Source: Verrucomicrobiota bacterium
GTDB taxonomy: Bacteria; Verrucomicrobiota; Verrucomicrobiia; Limisphaerales; UBA11358
Reading direction: 5' to 3'
NCBI GenBank assembly: GCA_028872915.1
Contig: JAGWNY010000010.1
Coordinates: 1 to 64,000, forward strand
DNA length: 64,000 bases
Below are positions 41,334-50,746 of the stretch, piece by piece. A program made the translations under genes and the position numbers. Position 1 is the first letter of the stretch; every line of letters starts with the position of its first letter. Under the pieces are notes generated by a model. That model had not been told where the DNA came from and searched no databases. It saw only the letters and a program-made list of their open reading frames with translations.

Positions 41334-42584
41334 ATGGCGGTAAAAAGAAGCGGATGGAAATGGCCGGCCATCATGGTGGCCGGTCTTGCAGTTGTTGGCG
41401 GCGTGGTCTGGCATCTCGAACACGGCGCTCCGGCGGCGCGTTTTCAAACGGCGACGGTTGCCCGCGGCGATGTCACGCAGGCCGTGATTGCGACCGGGAC
41501 GTTGAATCCGGTGCTCAACGTGGCGGTGGGCTGCCAGGTGTCGGGACGGATCAGGGCGCTGTATGCGGATTTCAATTCCATGGTGCATTCGAATGAATTG
41601 GTCGCCGAGCTGGACCCGCAAAAATATCAGGCGTCCGTGGATGAGGCGCAGGCGAACGTGGCGAACGCCAGGGCGAACCTCGAACTTCAACAGGTTCAAG
41701 TGCGGCGGGACGCCCAATTGTTCACGAACCGTTTGATAGCCCAGGCCGATTTCGACACCGCCAGGGCGACGCTGGACGAGGCGCAAGCATCCGTGGAAAT
41801 CCAGGAGGCCGCGTTGAGCAACGCGCTCGCGGATTTGAGTTATTGCAAAATCTATTCTCCGATTGACGGCATCGTAATCTCGCGTTCGGTGAACGTCGGC
41901 CAAACGGTGGCCGCCAGCCTGAGCGCGCCGACCCTCTTTGAAATCGCGAATGATTTGACCCGCATGCAGATTGACTCCGCGGTTTCGGAGGCGGACATTG
42001 GAAGCGTGAAGGTGGGCCAGCCCGTGACATTCCAGGTGGATGCGTATCCGAACCTGACTTTCAGGGGCGCGGTCGTCCAGGTGCGAAATTCGCCCACGAA
42101 CGTCAACAACGTCGTCACCTATGATTGCGTCATTGGCGTGACCAATTCGGATTTGAAGCTGAAGCCGGGAATGACCGCCACGGTTTCCATCATCTCCGCC
42201 GAACGCCGCAACGCCCTGCTGATTCCAAATTCGGCATTGCGTTTTCAACCGCCGGACGGAACAGTGGCCATGACAGGAGGAAAAAGCGCTTCGTCCGCCG
42301 CAAACGCGCCCGCGGGACCGGGACAGGCGGCCAAGCCGCGCGGCAGCCGGCTTGAGCGCAAAAAGACCCTCCGGCCAATGCGCACAGTGTATGTATTGGT
42401 CGGAAATACGGCGAACGACGGGCGATTGCAGCCGGTTCAAATTGAGACCGGCATTGCCGGTGACATCAATGTGGAGGTCGTCAAGGGGTTGCGCGAGGGA
42501 CAACGGGTGGTCACGGGGGTGCTCCTGTCGCAGGGCATCCAGGCGCCGGCATTTGGACGGCGCGGCGGCTTTTTCATGCGATGA
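41334..42584 (+). CDS. macA: MacA-like periplasmic adaptor of an RND/ABC efflux system
   Basis: 416 residues from the ATG at 41334. An N-terminal anchor (WPAIMVAGLAVVGGVVWHLE) is followed by the membrane-fusion layout: lipoyl half-motifs VARGDVTQAVIATGTL and CQVSGRIRALYADFNS, a hairpin coiled coil (ASVDEAQANVANARANLELQ to ASVEIQEAALSNALADLSYC), SPIDGIVISRSVNVGQTVAA, and a beta barrel with DLKLKPGMTATVSI. MacA links MacB to an outer-membrane channel, absent from the window. The frame is open 68 codons upstream but without similarity. It precedes the ATPase by 55 bases. Confidence 0.9.
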   Translation: MAVKRSGWKWPAIMVAGLAVVGGVVWHLEHGAPAARFQTATVARGDVTQAVIATGTLNPVLNVAVGCQVSGRIRALYADFNSMVHSNELVAELDPQKYQASVDEAQANVANARANLELQQVQVRRDAQLFTNRLIAQADFDTARATLDEAQASVEIQEAALSNALADLSYCKIYSPIDGIVISRSVNVGQTVAASLSAPTLFEIANDLTRMQIDSAVSEADIGSVKVGQPVTFQVDAYPNLTFRGAVVQVRNSPTNVNNVVTYDCVIGVTNSDLKLKPGMTATVSIISAERRNALLIPNSALRFQPPDGTVAMTGGKSASSAANAPAGPGQAAKPRGSRLERKKTLRPMRTVYVLVGNTANDGRLQPVQIETGIAGDINVEVVKGLREGQRVVTGVLLSQGIQAPAFGRRGGFFMR

Positions 42585-42639
42585 ACGGCGGACGGCATAA
42601 TGAAAGGAGAGACCCGGCGGCTGAGGGCGGCACAGTGTC

Positions 42640-43395
42640 ATGAATGCGGTCATCCAACTTGAAAACGTCCATAAGACGTATCACACCGGTGACGTGGACG
42701 TGCAGGCCGTGCGGGGTGTCTCGCTGGCGGTGCGTAAAGGCGAATTTGTGGCCATCATGGGGGCGAGCGGTTCGGGCAAATCCACGCTCATGAACATTAT
42801 CGGGTGCCTCGACCGGGCCACGCAAGGGCGCTATTTGCTGGACGGAGTGGACGTCTCCCAACTGGACCGGGACGATTTGGCCGACATCCGGAATCAAAAG
42901 ATCGGGTTCGTGTTTCAAGGCTTTAACCTGTTGTCCCGAACTTCGGCGCTGGAAAACGTGGAGCTGCCCATGCTTTACACCCGGCGGCATTCGCCAGGGA
43001 CCGAACGGCATGAGCGCGCGCGTCGGGCGCTCGAATTGGTCGGGCTGGCCGGGCGTGCGGACCATCATCCCAACCAGCTTTCGGGAGGACAGCAACAGCG
43101 GGTCGCGATTGCCCGGGCGCTGATCAATGATCCCGCCCTGCTGCTGGCCGACGAGCCAACCGGAAATCTCGACAGCCAAACGGGCGTCGAGATCATGGGA
43201 GTTTTCCAGAAATTGAACGCCGGGGGGATTACAATTGTGATGGTTACTCACGAACTGGACATCGCCCGATATACGCGCCGCATGATCATTTTGCGGGACG
43301 GGAAGGTGGTGGCGGATGAAGGAGTGGACCGTCTGAATGCCGATGAGGAATTGCTGCGCCTGCGGCAGGCGCATGAGGCGGCGCAACTGGCGTGA
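42640..43395 (+). CDS. macB: MacB-like ABC ATPase
   Basis: 251 residues. Walker A is [12 protein letters not shown], the Q-loop is [14 protein letters not shown], the signature is [19 protein letters not shown], Walker B is [13 protein letters not shown], and the switch His is MVTHELDI. This is the LolD/MacB class. The ATPase and permease are separate genes here, whereas in E. coli MacB they are fused. It powers efflux of macrolides, peptides or lipoproteins with the MacA-like adaptor; the substrate is unknown. The ATG at 42640 is plain. The permease starts seven bases after the stop. Confidence 0.93.
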   Translation: MNAVIQLENVHKTYHTGDVDVQAVRGVSLAVRKGEFVAIMGASGSGKSTLMNIIGCLDRATQGRYLLDGVDVSQLDRDDLADIRNQKIGFVFQGFNLLSRTSALENVELPMLYTRRHSPGTERHERARRALELVGLAGRADHHPNQLSGGQQQRVAIARALINDPALLLADEPTGNLDSQTGVEIMGVFQKLNAGGITIVMVTHELDIARYTRRMIILRDGKVVADEGVDRLNADEELLRLRQAHEAAQLA

Positions 43396-43402
43396 ACGAT
43401 TT

Positions 43403-44620
43403 ATGAGAGTATTGGCTGCGTTTCGGATGGCCGTGCGCGCGTTGAAGCGCAACAAGATGCGGACGATGTTGACGATGCTCGGCATGATCATCGGCGTCGG
43501 AGCCGTGATCGCGATGGTGAGCATCGGCAACGGCGCAAAAGTGCAGGTGGAAGAGCGGATCGCAAGCCTCGGTCAGAACATGTTGCTGGTCTTTCCCGGA
43601 TCCTTCAGCGCAAACGGCGTGCGCAGCGGCTGGATGGGCCGGCGTTCGCTCACGGTGGAGGATGCCAATGCCGTCGCCCGCGAGTTGCCGGGAGTCGCGG
43701 CAGTCAGTCCCGAAAACAACACTCATTTGCAGGTGATTGCGGGCGACCAAAACTGGTGGACACGCATCGCGGGTGAAGGGTCGGCCTACCTGCAAATCCG
43801 CCAGTGGCCGCTCGCGCAAGGTTCCATGTTTGACCCGCGGCAGGTGCGGGCCGCCGCCAAGGTCTGCGTGGTCGGCCAGACCGTCGCCAAACAATTGTTT
43901 CCTTATGGAGGAGCGTTGGGAAAAATGATCCGGATTCGGAACATGCCCTGCCGCATCATCGGCATCCTCCAAGCGAAGGGGCTTTCACCAATGGGCGGCG
44001 ATGAGGACGACATTATTGTCGTGCCCTACACCACCGAATTGCAGCAGTTGAATGACGAGTCGTGGCTGGACGCGATGCTCGTGCAGGCGGATTCCCGGGA
44101 GGACATTCCCATCGTGCAGCAGGAAATCACCGGCTTGCTCCGGCAACGGCACCACATCCGGCCCGGCGGCAATGACGATTTCACCGTGCGAAGCCAGGAA
44201 GACATTGCCCAAACCGCCGACGCCATGACCAGCATCATGACCCGGCTGTTGGCCGGCATTGCCAGCGTCTCGCTGCTGGTGGGCGGTATCGGAATCATGA
44301 ATATCATGCTGGTGAGCGTCACGGAAAGGACGCGGGAAATAGGCATCCGCCTGGCCGTGGGAGCGCGCGGCAAGGACATCATGCTCCAATTCCTGATTGA
44401 AGCCATCACCTTAAGCGTCCTGGGCGGGGTGACCGGAATTTTGCTTGGAGTGGGAATTTCGCAATTGATTGCCGCCAAATGGAACGCCCCGGCGATGACC
44501 TCGGCGGCGTCCGTTTTGGGGGCGTTTTTGTTCAGCGCGGCCGTCGGAATCTTCTTTGGCTTTTATCCGGCGCGCAAGGCATCGCAATTGGACCCAATTG
44601 AAGCTTTGCGATTCGAATAA
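43403..44620 (+). CDS. macB: MacB-like ABC permease
   Basis: 405 residues. An N-terminal transmembrane segment (MRTMLTMLGMIIGVGAVIAM) is followed by a large periplasmic MacB_PCD domain, 60-260, and three C-terminal segments (LLAGIASVSLLVGGIGIMNI, FLIEAITLSVLGGVTGILLG and FLFSAAVGIFFGFYPARKA). The conserved ERTREIGIRLAVGARGKDIM coupling motif is present, and the protein ends in LDPIEALRFE, the usual FtsX/MacB end. It forms the inner-membrane part of the efflux pump with the two preceding genes. The ATG at 43403 is used; the longer frame overlaps the ATPase gene. Confidence 0.93.
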   Translation: MRVLAAFRMAVRALKRNKMRTMLTMLGMIIGVGAVIAMVSIGNGAKVQVEERIASLGQNMLLVFPGSFSANGVRSGWMGRRSLTVEDANAVARELPGVAAVSPENNTHLQVIAGDQNWWTRIAGEGSAYLQIRQWPLAQGSMFDPRQVRAAAKVCVVGQTVAKQLFPYGGALGKMIRIRNMPCRIIGILQAKGLSPMGGDEDDIIVVPYTTELQQLNDESWLDAMLVQADSREDIPIVQQEITGLLRQRHHIRPGGNDDFTVRSQEDIAQTADAMTSIMTRLLAGIASVSLLVGGIGIMNIMLVSVTERTREIGIRLAVGARGKDIMLQFLIEAITLSVLGGVTGILLGVGISQLIAAKWNAPAMTSAASVLGAFLFSAAVGIFFGFYPARKASQLDPIEALRFE

Positions 44621-44900
44621 ATTCTTAACCATTGTCCGCGGCAACCCGCCGATTCCGATCATTCCATTGTCAATCTGCCCGGGCAATCAATTGCGGGTGG
44701 TCGGCCAGGACCTTCGCCACCCCCTTGCGGGAGGGACGGAGCGAAGGGACGCCGGTTCATGGCGCTATGTGAGCCTGCCTTCACCGAAATGCTCCAGGAT
44801 TGGCGCACGGAAGAATTTTGAACCGCATTGAGCGTTCGTTACAATCTAAAGCCGACACTCTCTTGCTTGATGTTTGGCAAATTCTGTTTAAGATGGATGC

Positions 44901-45281
44901 GTGTCCAAACGGCTTGGCAACGTCTTTTTGATTCTTGCGTTGCTTTTTTTCACCGGCGGAGAATGGATCGTGTTGCAATCGGTTGCGTGGATGGGCATGG
45001 TTGTCAGTTATTCGGAACGCGCTCCACTCAAAGAGGCATTGACCCAGACGTTTGACGGCAGACATCCCTGCTGCCTGTGCAAAGCCATCGCTGCCGCCGA
45101 AAAATCCGGGAAAAAGCCTCAATTTTCCCTGCGACTGCAAAAACTCGAATTTCCGCCGTTAAAAGAAAACCTCGTTTTCACCGCGCCGTCGCAATTTGAA
45201 CTTTTGCCGTCGGTGGATTCTTCCGCCCAATCTCTCATCCAAAAGCCGCCCACGCCGCCGCCGCGCGGGTTCTTCGCCTAA
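44901..45281 (+). CDS. Small exported or membrane-anchored protein with a CCLC motif
   Basis: 126 residues from a GTG at 44901. One N-terminal hydrophobic segment (VFLILALLFFTGGEWIVLQS) is followed by DGRHPCCLCKAIAAAEK, a CCxC cluster suited to metal binding, and a Pro-rich tail ending TPPPRGFFA. Short proteins of this type lie beside metal-related outer-membrane genes in Verrucomicrobia; I do not know a characterised member. It opens a group with the barrel gene at 45386 and the Cys/His-rich gene at 47319. Localisation is probably periplasmic and membrane-anchored. The role is inferred from the Cys cluster and neighbours only. Confidence 0.65.
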   Translation: MSKRLGNVFLILALLFFTGGEWIVLQSVAWMGMVVSYSERAPLKEALTQTFDGRHPCCLCKAIAAAEKSGKKPQFSLRLQKLEFPPLKENLVFTAPSQFELLPSVDSSAQSLIQKPPTPPPRGFFA

Positions 45282-45385
45282 TCATCACCGTTGTTTTGCC
45301 CGTGCCGTTGGCGCGAGCATTTGATTTTCCTTTTAACCTTGAGACCCGCTCTATCGCGGTGTCTTGCAACTTTTGAATTCTGAAA

Positions 45386-46330
45386 ATGAAAAAACGTAAA
45401 AAAAATGATTCCATGGCAGTAAAAATTGGCGGCGGTTTGTTGGCACTGATATCGGTGCCGGGCATGGCTCACGCGTGCGCGTGCGGCTGTGGTGTCTTCG
45501 AAGTCGGCGGCACTTCAATGCTGCCAACCGGCTCGGGGGGGATGGCTTTTCTCCAATACGATTATCAGGACCAAAATCGCAATTGGAACGGCTATTCAAA
45601 GGCGTCATCGGCGGACAATGGCGACAAGGATATTGAGACGCATTTTATGTCGTTGGGCGCACAATATATGTACAACGCCAAATGGGGCGCGCAACTCGAA
45701 GTGCCTTACGATTATCGCCATTTCACGGGAACGGATGGCAGTGGCAACATTGCCACGCATGATTGGGGCGGACTGGGCGACATTCGTATTGAGGGCATTT
45801 ATACGGGGTTTTTCCCGGACATGTCAGCGGGTGTAACCTTTGGTTTGAAACTGCCGACGGGCAGCTATACCGAAGACCCGGATTTGGTGGACCGCGACAC
45901 GCAGATTGGCACCGGCAGCACGGAGGTTTTGCTCGGCGGATTTTACCGTGGCAGCCTGGACAGCGGCCGGACGTGGGGTTGGTATGCGGAGGGATTGCTG
46001 GACGTGCCGACGCTCACCCAGGCTGGCTATCGTCCAGGCACCGAGTTTGACACCGCCGCCGGCATTGATTATACGGGGTTCTCACTTGGCAAAGCGCAAA
46101 TTTCGCCGGGCGCGCAAGTGCTCTTTTCCGAACGAACCCATGACAGCGGCTCCAATGCCCATCCGGACGAGACCGGCTATCAGCGCCTCATGCTTTCGCC
46201 GGCAGTCGAAGTCCGGATCCATCCGTTGATCGTTCACGCCGACGCGGAGTTTCCGGTGCTTCAGCATTTCACCGGTGATCAGCTTGCCGCGCCGGTGCTG
46301 TTCAAAGTAAGTGTGAGCTATATGTTTTAA
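45386..46330 (+). CDS. Outer-membrane beta-barrel-type protein with a CACGCG motif
   Basis: 314 residues. A signal region (VKIGGGLLALISVPGMAHA) ends just before CACGCGVFEVG, a Cys cluster that would lie at the mature N-terminus. The rest is alternating beta-strand sequence with many Gly and aromatic residues (LGAQYMYNAKWGAQLEVPYD, GVTFGLKLPTGSYTEDPDL) and a final FKVSVSYMF ending in Phe, the barrel signal. It looks like an outer-membrane channel or transporter of the phenol-degradation/metal-resistance type. Association with the Cys-rich neighbours suggests metal binding or transport. It is followed by a strong terminator. Confidence 0.75.
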   Translation: MKKRKKNDSMAVKIGGGLLALISVPGMAHACACGCGVFEVGGTSMLPTGSGGMAFLQYDYQDQNRNWNGYSKASSADNGDKDIETHFMSLGAQYMYNAKWGAQLEVPYDYRHFTGTDGSGNIATHDWGGLGDIRIEGIYTGFFPDMSAGVTFGLKLPTGSYTEDPDLVDRDTQIGTGSTEVLLGGFYRGSLDSGRTWGWYAEGLLDVPTLTQAGYRPGTEFDTAAGIDYTGFSLGKAQISPGAQVLFSERTHDSGSNAHPDETGYQRLMLSPAVEVRIHPLIVHADAEFPVLQHFTGDQLAAPVLFKVSVSYMF

Positions 46331-46338
46331 CCGGTGCA

Positions 46339-46372
46339 GCCGCCGCGTGATTGATTCGCGCGGCGGCCTTTT
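46339..46372 (+). terminator. Terminator after the CACGCG barrel gene
   Basis: GCCGCCGCG (46339-46347) pairs with CGCGGCGGC (46359-46367), leaving an 11-base loop, followed by CTTTTCC. It lies 8 bases past the stop at 46330. The T-run is short. Confidence 0.7.
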
Positions 46373-46471
46373 CCGGCCGAAAGCAGAATGTGCGAATGAA
46401 CATGAAAGGCTTTCTGATGCTGAAACCAAATTGAAACGGAAGATATGTTGAACCTGCCTTTTCCAGGTATT

Positions 46472-46963
46472 TCATTCCTTGGCCATCGCCGCCGCTGTCA
46501 CGCGTTTGAAGAACTTGTAAATTCCGGTGTCTCCCATGTCTCGCGCGTTGGCGAGTTCTCCTTCTCGTGTGACATAAAGAACCTGGTCCTTGGAGGAAAG
46601 GATCGCAACGGCGGGGATGCCTTTTGCCAGGGGCACTTCATACGACTTCGCAATATCAAGATTCTTGTCGAAATGGCCGACATTGACTTTGACAATCCGG
46701 AAGTCGCGCGCCAGAAGCGTTGCACAGGCCCCATTTTTCATGGCGAGGTCCAACGTTTTGCAGTCCGGGCACCAATTGGCGCCAAAAACAACGATGACCG
46801 AGGTGTGAGTGGCGGCGGCCCGCGTCAATGCTTGTTTGATTTCGAGTCTGGCATTCGCAGTGTCGCTGTAAGGATTGTCCGCCGCGGCGGCATTGTGCAT
46901 GGAGGCGCAACAGTCCAGAACCAAGATGACGACAGTCAATATGACGGAACTGAAATTTTTCAT
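46472..46963 (-). CDS. Exported thioredoxin-like protein (WCPDC)
   Basis: 163 residues from ATG 46963. The signal segment is VILTVVILVLDCCASMHNAA; a lipobox is not clear. The fold has VIVVFGANWCPDCKTLDLAM with the CxxC active site WCPDC, VKVNVGHFDKNLDIAKSYEV, and KGIPAVAILSSKDQVLYVTR with the cis-Pro (GIPA). It is a periplasmic thiol-disulfide or metallochaperone-like protein. It is divergent from the TonB block, with the Fur-like site between. Iron or copper proteins may need such a thiol redox partner; the link is inference. Confidence 0.82.
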   Translation of the reverse strand: MKNFSSVILTVVILVLDCCASMHNAAAADNPYSDTANARLEIKQALTRAAATHTSVIVVFGANWCPDCKTLDLAMKNGACATLLARDFRIVKVNVGHFDKNLDIAKSYEVPLAKGIPAVAILSSKDQVLYVTREGELANARDMGDTGIYKFFKRVTAAAMAKE

Positions 46964-47038
46964 GGCGTATTTTGTGATGCGCAATTTGGCAACCAGCCAA
47001 CCAAAACCAAACCACGGCGCCCGGAGCTTAACCAAGGC

Positions 47039-47066
47039 TTGCGATAATGATAATCGAATTTAATTT
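47039..47066 (+). promoter_or_regulatory. Fur-box-like operator and predicted promoter of the TonB block
   Basis: GATAATGATAATCGAATTT (47043-47061) matches the classic 19-bp Fur consensus GATAATGATAATCATTATC in 14 positions, including the first 13 in a row. TTGCGA (47039-47044) and TAATTT (47061-47066), 16 bases apart, could be the -35 and -10 of a plus-strand promoter, with the operator in the spacer. The 355 bases 46964-47318 contain this site and no secure gene. It could also act on the divergent thioredoxin gene. Confidence 0.65.
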
Positions 47067-47318
47067 CAATGTCGAATTCCAAAGGCGCGGCGGCCGCCGG
47101 CTTGTTGCCCGAAAACACGCCAATGCAAACGGCCAAGGCAACCGCCGCCCAACTTCAATTCAACGTGCGGATGGAATTGATTCTCGCCACAGCCATCACG
47201 GTTGTTGTGGCCATTTGGGAATTTTGCCGCCGGCGGTTCACTAAAATTCTTTTGCCTTCAATGGCAATTTTCAAAAACCAATTGCAATTGCTCCGGCGAC
47301 GGCTAAATTGCAAACGGT

Positions 47319-47645
47319 TTGCGATTCAAGAACAGCCAGGTTCGTCAGTTTGGCAAGGCGACGCTCGCCGCCCTGCTGGTGGGGATGATTTTGCTTCTTG
47401 ATGCAATGGCGGCGTGCCCCGCCCTGCACGAATGGATTCATCACGACGCGGACAAACCAGGCCACCATTGCGCCGTCACGCTGATCGCCCACGGCAAGGT
47501 AAGCGCCGCCGCCTGCGAAATCGTCATTCCGCCGCCAATTGTTTTGGTTGAAGTCACCACTCGCTTTGTTTTCCGCGCCTTCAGTCCGGCCATTGAAAAT
47601 CTTCCGCAAGGCCGCGCTCCGCCCGCTTTCCTTTCCGTCTCTTAA
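47319..47645 (+). CDS. Small Cys/His-rich exported protein
   Basis: 108 residues from a TTG start at 47319. A signal-like segment (LAALLVGMILLLDAMAACPA) is followed by LHEWIHHDADKPGHHCAVTL, with four His and a Cys in a short stretch, then a tail with ACEIVIPPPIV. The Cys/His cluster resembles small DUF2946-like proteins found with metal genes. It lies 144 bases upstream of the TonB-dependent receptor. The TTG start is weak, and an in-frame stop lies just upstream, so the gene cannot extend. Metal binding is inferred, not shown. Confidence 0.6.
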   Translation: MRFKNSQVRQFGKATLAALLVGMILLLDAMAACPALHEWIHHDADKPGHHCAVTLIAHGKVSAAACEIVIPPPIVLVEVTTRFVFRAFSPAIENLPQGRAPPAFLSVS

Positions 47646-47789
47646 TTCCATCGGATTCAGACATTGGCCGGTTGCCAGGTCTGAATGCGTTTTCCTTTAA
47701 ACCAAATCTTTGCGGATGCCGTGTGGCGTTTCGTAAAGCGCGAATCCGTGGGGTTGTGGAATCGCTTTGAAAATTCAATCACTGAAGTC

Positions 47790-50045
47790 ATGAAAAATCT
47801 TGGAGAGCGAAAGAAATACAGGAATCGGGCATATTGGACGGTCATTTCAGTCATGGCGCTGTCCTTTGGCGGAACGGCAATGGGGCAGACAAAAGCCGTG
47901 CCAGCGACAAACGCCGCCACGACGGCCAGTTCAACGAATGTCGCCAATCTGGGCAACATCACCGTCATCGGCCAGTTGAATCAGGCTCGGAGCGCCATCG
48001 TGCCGGACCTTGGCGCAACGGCTTACACGCAAACCAAGGAGCAAATCGAAACCGAATCACAAGGCGGCAACGCGCCGTTCAACGAAGTGATTCTGCGCGC
48101 GCCGGGTGTGGCTCAGGATTCCGCGGCAAATGGAGACCTGCACGTGCGCGGCGAGCACGCGAACCTGCAATACCGCATCAACGACGTGCTCCTGCCGGAG
48201 GGCATCACCGGCTTTGGCTTGGAACTCGATCCGCGCTTCGTGGATTCCATGCAACTCATCACCGGCTCGCTGCCAGCCCAATACGGCTTCCGCACGGCGG
48301 GCGTGGTGGATATTCACACCAAGAGTGGCGCCTTTGAGAACGGCGGCATGTTGGATTTGTATGGCGGCAGTTACGACACCTTCCGTCCGAGCTTTGAATA
48401 TGGGGGGGCGCAGGGGAAATGGGATTATTTCGTGGACGGCAGTTTTAACCAGAACAGTCTCGGCATCGAAAATCCGACGCCCGGCAAAAACGCCATCCAT
48501 GACCAGACGGAACAATACAAGTCATTTATTTATGCCTCGCGCATTTTGAGCGATACCAGCCGCATCAGCGTGATGGGCGGCGCGTCTTACAGCGATTTTC
48601 AAGTGCCCAACACACCCGGGTTGCCGCCGGGAACCTCGCCCGATGGCAGCACTCAATGGTCATCGCAAATGTCCACGACGAATTTCGATTCGGCGAACCT
48701 GAACGAAAATCAAAACGAGCAAAATTACTACGGCATCGCCGCCTATCAGCAATCGGCGGGCGATTTGAATTATCAAGTCGCCGCCTACGGCCGGATGAGC
48801 GGCGTCCATTTCAAGCCCGATCCGATCGGCGACCTGTTCTTCAACGGCGTGGCCAGCGACGTGAAGCGCGATCTGTATTCCGGCGGCCTGCAAGCCGATG
48901 CCAGCTACGCGCTTGGCGACAAGCACACGATTCGCGCCGGCATGATGCTGCTGAACGAATACCTGTCCGCCGACAGCACCACGACGGTTTTCCCTGTGAA
49001 CAACAGCGGGAACCCGACGGGACCGGCCTATCCAATTCCGGACAGCGGCGTTTCCCACGCCCTGTTCGCCGGCGTGTATTTGCAGGACGAATGGAAAATC
49101 CTCCCGGAAGTCACCATCAATTACGGTGCGCGGTTCGACGAGTATTATTCCTCGTTCTACAAAGGCAACCAGCCCAGCCCGCGCGTGAATATCGTCTTTA
49201 AGCCGACAGACTCAACAACGTTGCACGCCGGCTACGCGCGTTACTTCACGCCGCCGCCACTGGAAAACATATCAACCGAGACGGTGAACCAGTTTAACGG
49301 AACATCAAACGCTTCCTCCATCACCAACGGCATCAGTTCAGTAACAGCCGAGCGCGCGAATTACTTCGACGCCGGCGTCTCGCAAAAAATCACCAAGCAC
49401 CTGCAAGTCGGCGTGGACGGTTATTACAAAACCGCCAAGAACCAGCTTGACGACGGTTTGTTCGGGCAGACGCTGATTCTCTCGGCGTTCAACTACGCCA
49501 AGGGCCGGGTCTATGGCGTGGAATTCACCGGCTCCTACAATCAAGGCGGCTTTGCCGCCTACGCCAACTTGGCCTGGTCGCAGGCTTGGGGCAAGAACTG
49601 GAATTCGGCGCAGTTCCTATTCAGCCCCAATGACCTGGCTTATGTCCAGAACCACTACATCTTCCTGGACCACGACCAGCGCGTCACCGGCTCGTTCGGC
49701 GTGTCTTACAACTGGCGCGAAGGCAGCCACTGCAGCACGCTGCTTTATGCGGACGCCCTTTGCGGCACTGGTTTGCGGCAAAGCATGGACGCAAATAGTT
49801 ATCAATACCAAGGCAACTCCTATGCCGTCCCCAACGGCGCCAGCGTGCCGCAATACTACTCCATCAACATCGGCGCGGCGCAGAGCTTCAAACTCGCGCG
49901 CGACCGGACGTTGACGGCGCGGATTGATGTCGTGAACCTCACCGACAACATTTACCAGCTCCGCAGCGGCAGCGGCGTCGGTGTCAATGCCGCCCAATAC
50001 GGCGAACGGCTCGGCTTCTTCGGATCGCTAAACCTCATGTTCTGA
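47790..50045 (+). CDS. TonB-dependent outer-membrane receptor
   Basis: 751 residues. A signal peptide (AYWTVISVMALSFGGTAMGQ) precedes a plug domain (NITVIGQLNQARSAIVPDLG, VILRAPGVAQDSAANGDLHV, RINDVLLPEGITGFGLELDP). The barrel follows, ending GERLGFFGSLNLMF with terminal Phe. RGEHANLQYRINDVLLP matches the usual plug element. Start at ATG 47790, since the open frame upstream is leader. It takes up a siderophore or metal complex with energy from the TonB-ExbB-ExbD genes just downstream. The substrate is unknown; the Fur-like site 0.7 kb upstream points to iron. Confidence 0.93.
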   Translation: MKNLGERKKYRNRAYWTVISVMALSFGGTAMGQTKAVPATNAATTASSTNVANLGNITVIGQLNQARSAIVPDLGATAYTQTKEQIETESQGGNAPFNEVILRAPGVAQDSAANGDLHVRGEHANLQYRINDVLLPEGITGFGLELDPRFVDSMQLITGSLPAQYGFRTAGVVDIHTKSGAFENGGMLDLYGGSYDTFRPSFEYGGAQGKWDYFVDGSFNQNSLGIENPTPGKNAIHDQTEQYKSFIYASRILSDTSRISVMGGASYSDFQVPNTPGLPPGTSPDGSTQWSSQMSTTNFDSANLNENQNEQNYYGIAAYQQSAGDLNYQVAAYGRMSGVHFKPDPIGDLFFNGVASDVKRDLYSGGLQADASYALGDKHTIRAGMMLLNEYLSADSTTTVFPVNNSGNPTGPAYPIPDSGVSHALFAGVYLQDEWKILPEVTINYGARFDEYYSSFYKGNQPSPRVNIVFKPTDSTTLHAGYARYFTPPPLENISTETVNQFNGTSNASSITNGISSVTAERANYFDAGVSQKITKHLQVGVDGYYKTAKNQLDDGLFGQTLILSAFNYAKGRVYGVEFTGSYNQGGFAAYANLAWSQAWGKNWNSAQFLFSPNDLAYVQNHYIFLDHDQRVTGSFGVSYNWREGSHCSTLLYADALCGTGLRQSMDANSYQYQGNSYAVPNGASVPQYYSINIGAAQSFKLARDRTLTARIDVVNLTDNIYQLRSGSGVGVNAAQYGERLGFFGSLNLMF

Positions 50046-50061
50046 CGAATCGAATCACCTC

Positions 50062-50739
50062 ATGGATGCAAACCGAACATTGCCCAGCTACGAGCTGAAA
50101 AACGAACTGGCGCGGATGTGCCTGACAACGGCTCGGCGCGAACCGGAGCGCAAACTCGCCTGGGTGAATTCGGTTTGCATCCTTTTCCTGCTGATTGGGA
50201 TTTTCGGCGCGCGGCAGGGCGTCATTTCCATCAAATCAGTTCCACCCATCCGGGAAGCTGTGCCCGTCATTGTTCAGCCCACGGTACAGCCGCCGCGGCC
50301 GGTTGCTCCTAAACCGGAGCAACCGTCACAGCAAAACAACCAGCCGCGCGTTCTCGTTGTCCTCCCAAATGCGCCAAACGTCAATTTCGGCATCCCCACC
50401 GCTGGCACGCTGGTTACAGACGTTGCGCTCGCCGCTCCGCTGCCGCGGACAACACCGCTGCGCATTGCCACGCTCTCCAACACCGGCGCGGGCGGCGGGC
50501 GGCCCGAACCGCCGTATCCGCCCATCGCCCTGCAAACCGGCGAGCAAGGAACCGTTGTTCTGTCGCTCACGGGCGACGCCGCCGGCAATGTCGTTTCTGT
50601 GGGTGTGAAACAATCCTCCGGTTTTCCCGTTCTCGACCATGCGACGGTGGATTTCATTAAACGCCACTGGCATCTGCCAACCAATACCGGCGCGCGCCTT
50701 TTCCAAACCAGCATTACTTACAAACTTCAACTCAACTGA
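50062..50739 (+). CDS. tonB: TonB-like energy transducer
   Basis: 225 residues. An N-terminal anchor (LAWVNSVCILFLLIGIFGAR) is followed by a Pro-rich spacer (VPPIREAVPVIVQPTVQPPR, PVAPKPEQPSQQNN) and a C-terminal domain with GRPEPPYPPIALQTGEQGTV and VLSLTGDAAGNVVSVGVKQS, then SGFPVLDHATVDFIKRHWHL. This is the TonB fold that contacts the TonB box of receptors. It lies 16 bases after the receptor gene and 7 bases before exbB. The linker is shorter than in E. coli TonB. It should act on the neighbouring receptor. Confidence 0.93.
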   Translation: MDANRTLPSYELKNELARMCLTTARREPERKLAWVNSVCILFLLIGIFGARQGVISIKSVPPIREAVPVIVQPTVQPPRPVAPKPEQPSQQNNQPRVLVVLPNAPNVNFGIPTAGTLVTDVALAAPLPRTTPLRIATLSNTGAGGGRPEPPYPPIALQTGEQGTVVLSLTGDAAGNVVSVGVKQSSGFPVLDHATVDFIKRHWHLPTNTGARLFQTSITYKLQLN

Positions 50740-50746
50740 CTAAACT

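Noticed and set aside
47069..47401. A 110-codon plus-strand ORF just after the Fur-like site
   Set aside because: It overlaps the Cys/His-rich gene in another frame and its composition changes abruptly. It has one hydrophobic segment, so a small membrane protein cannot be excluded, but it is not supported enough to list.
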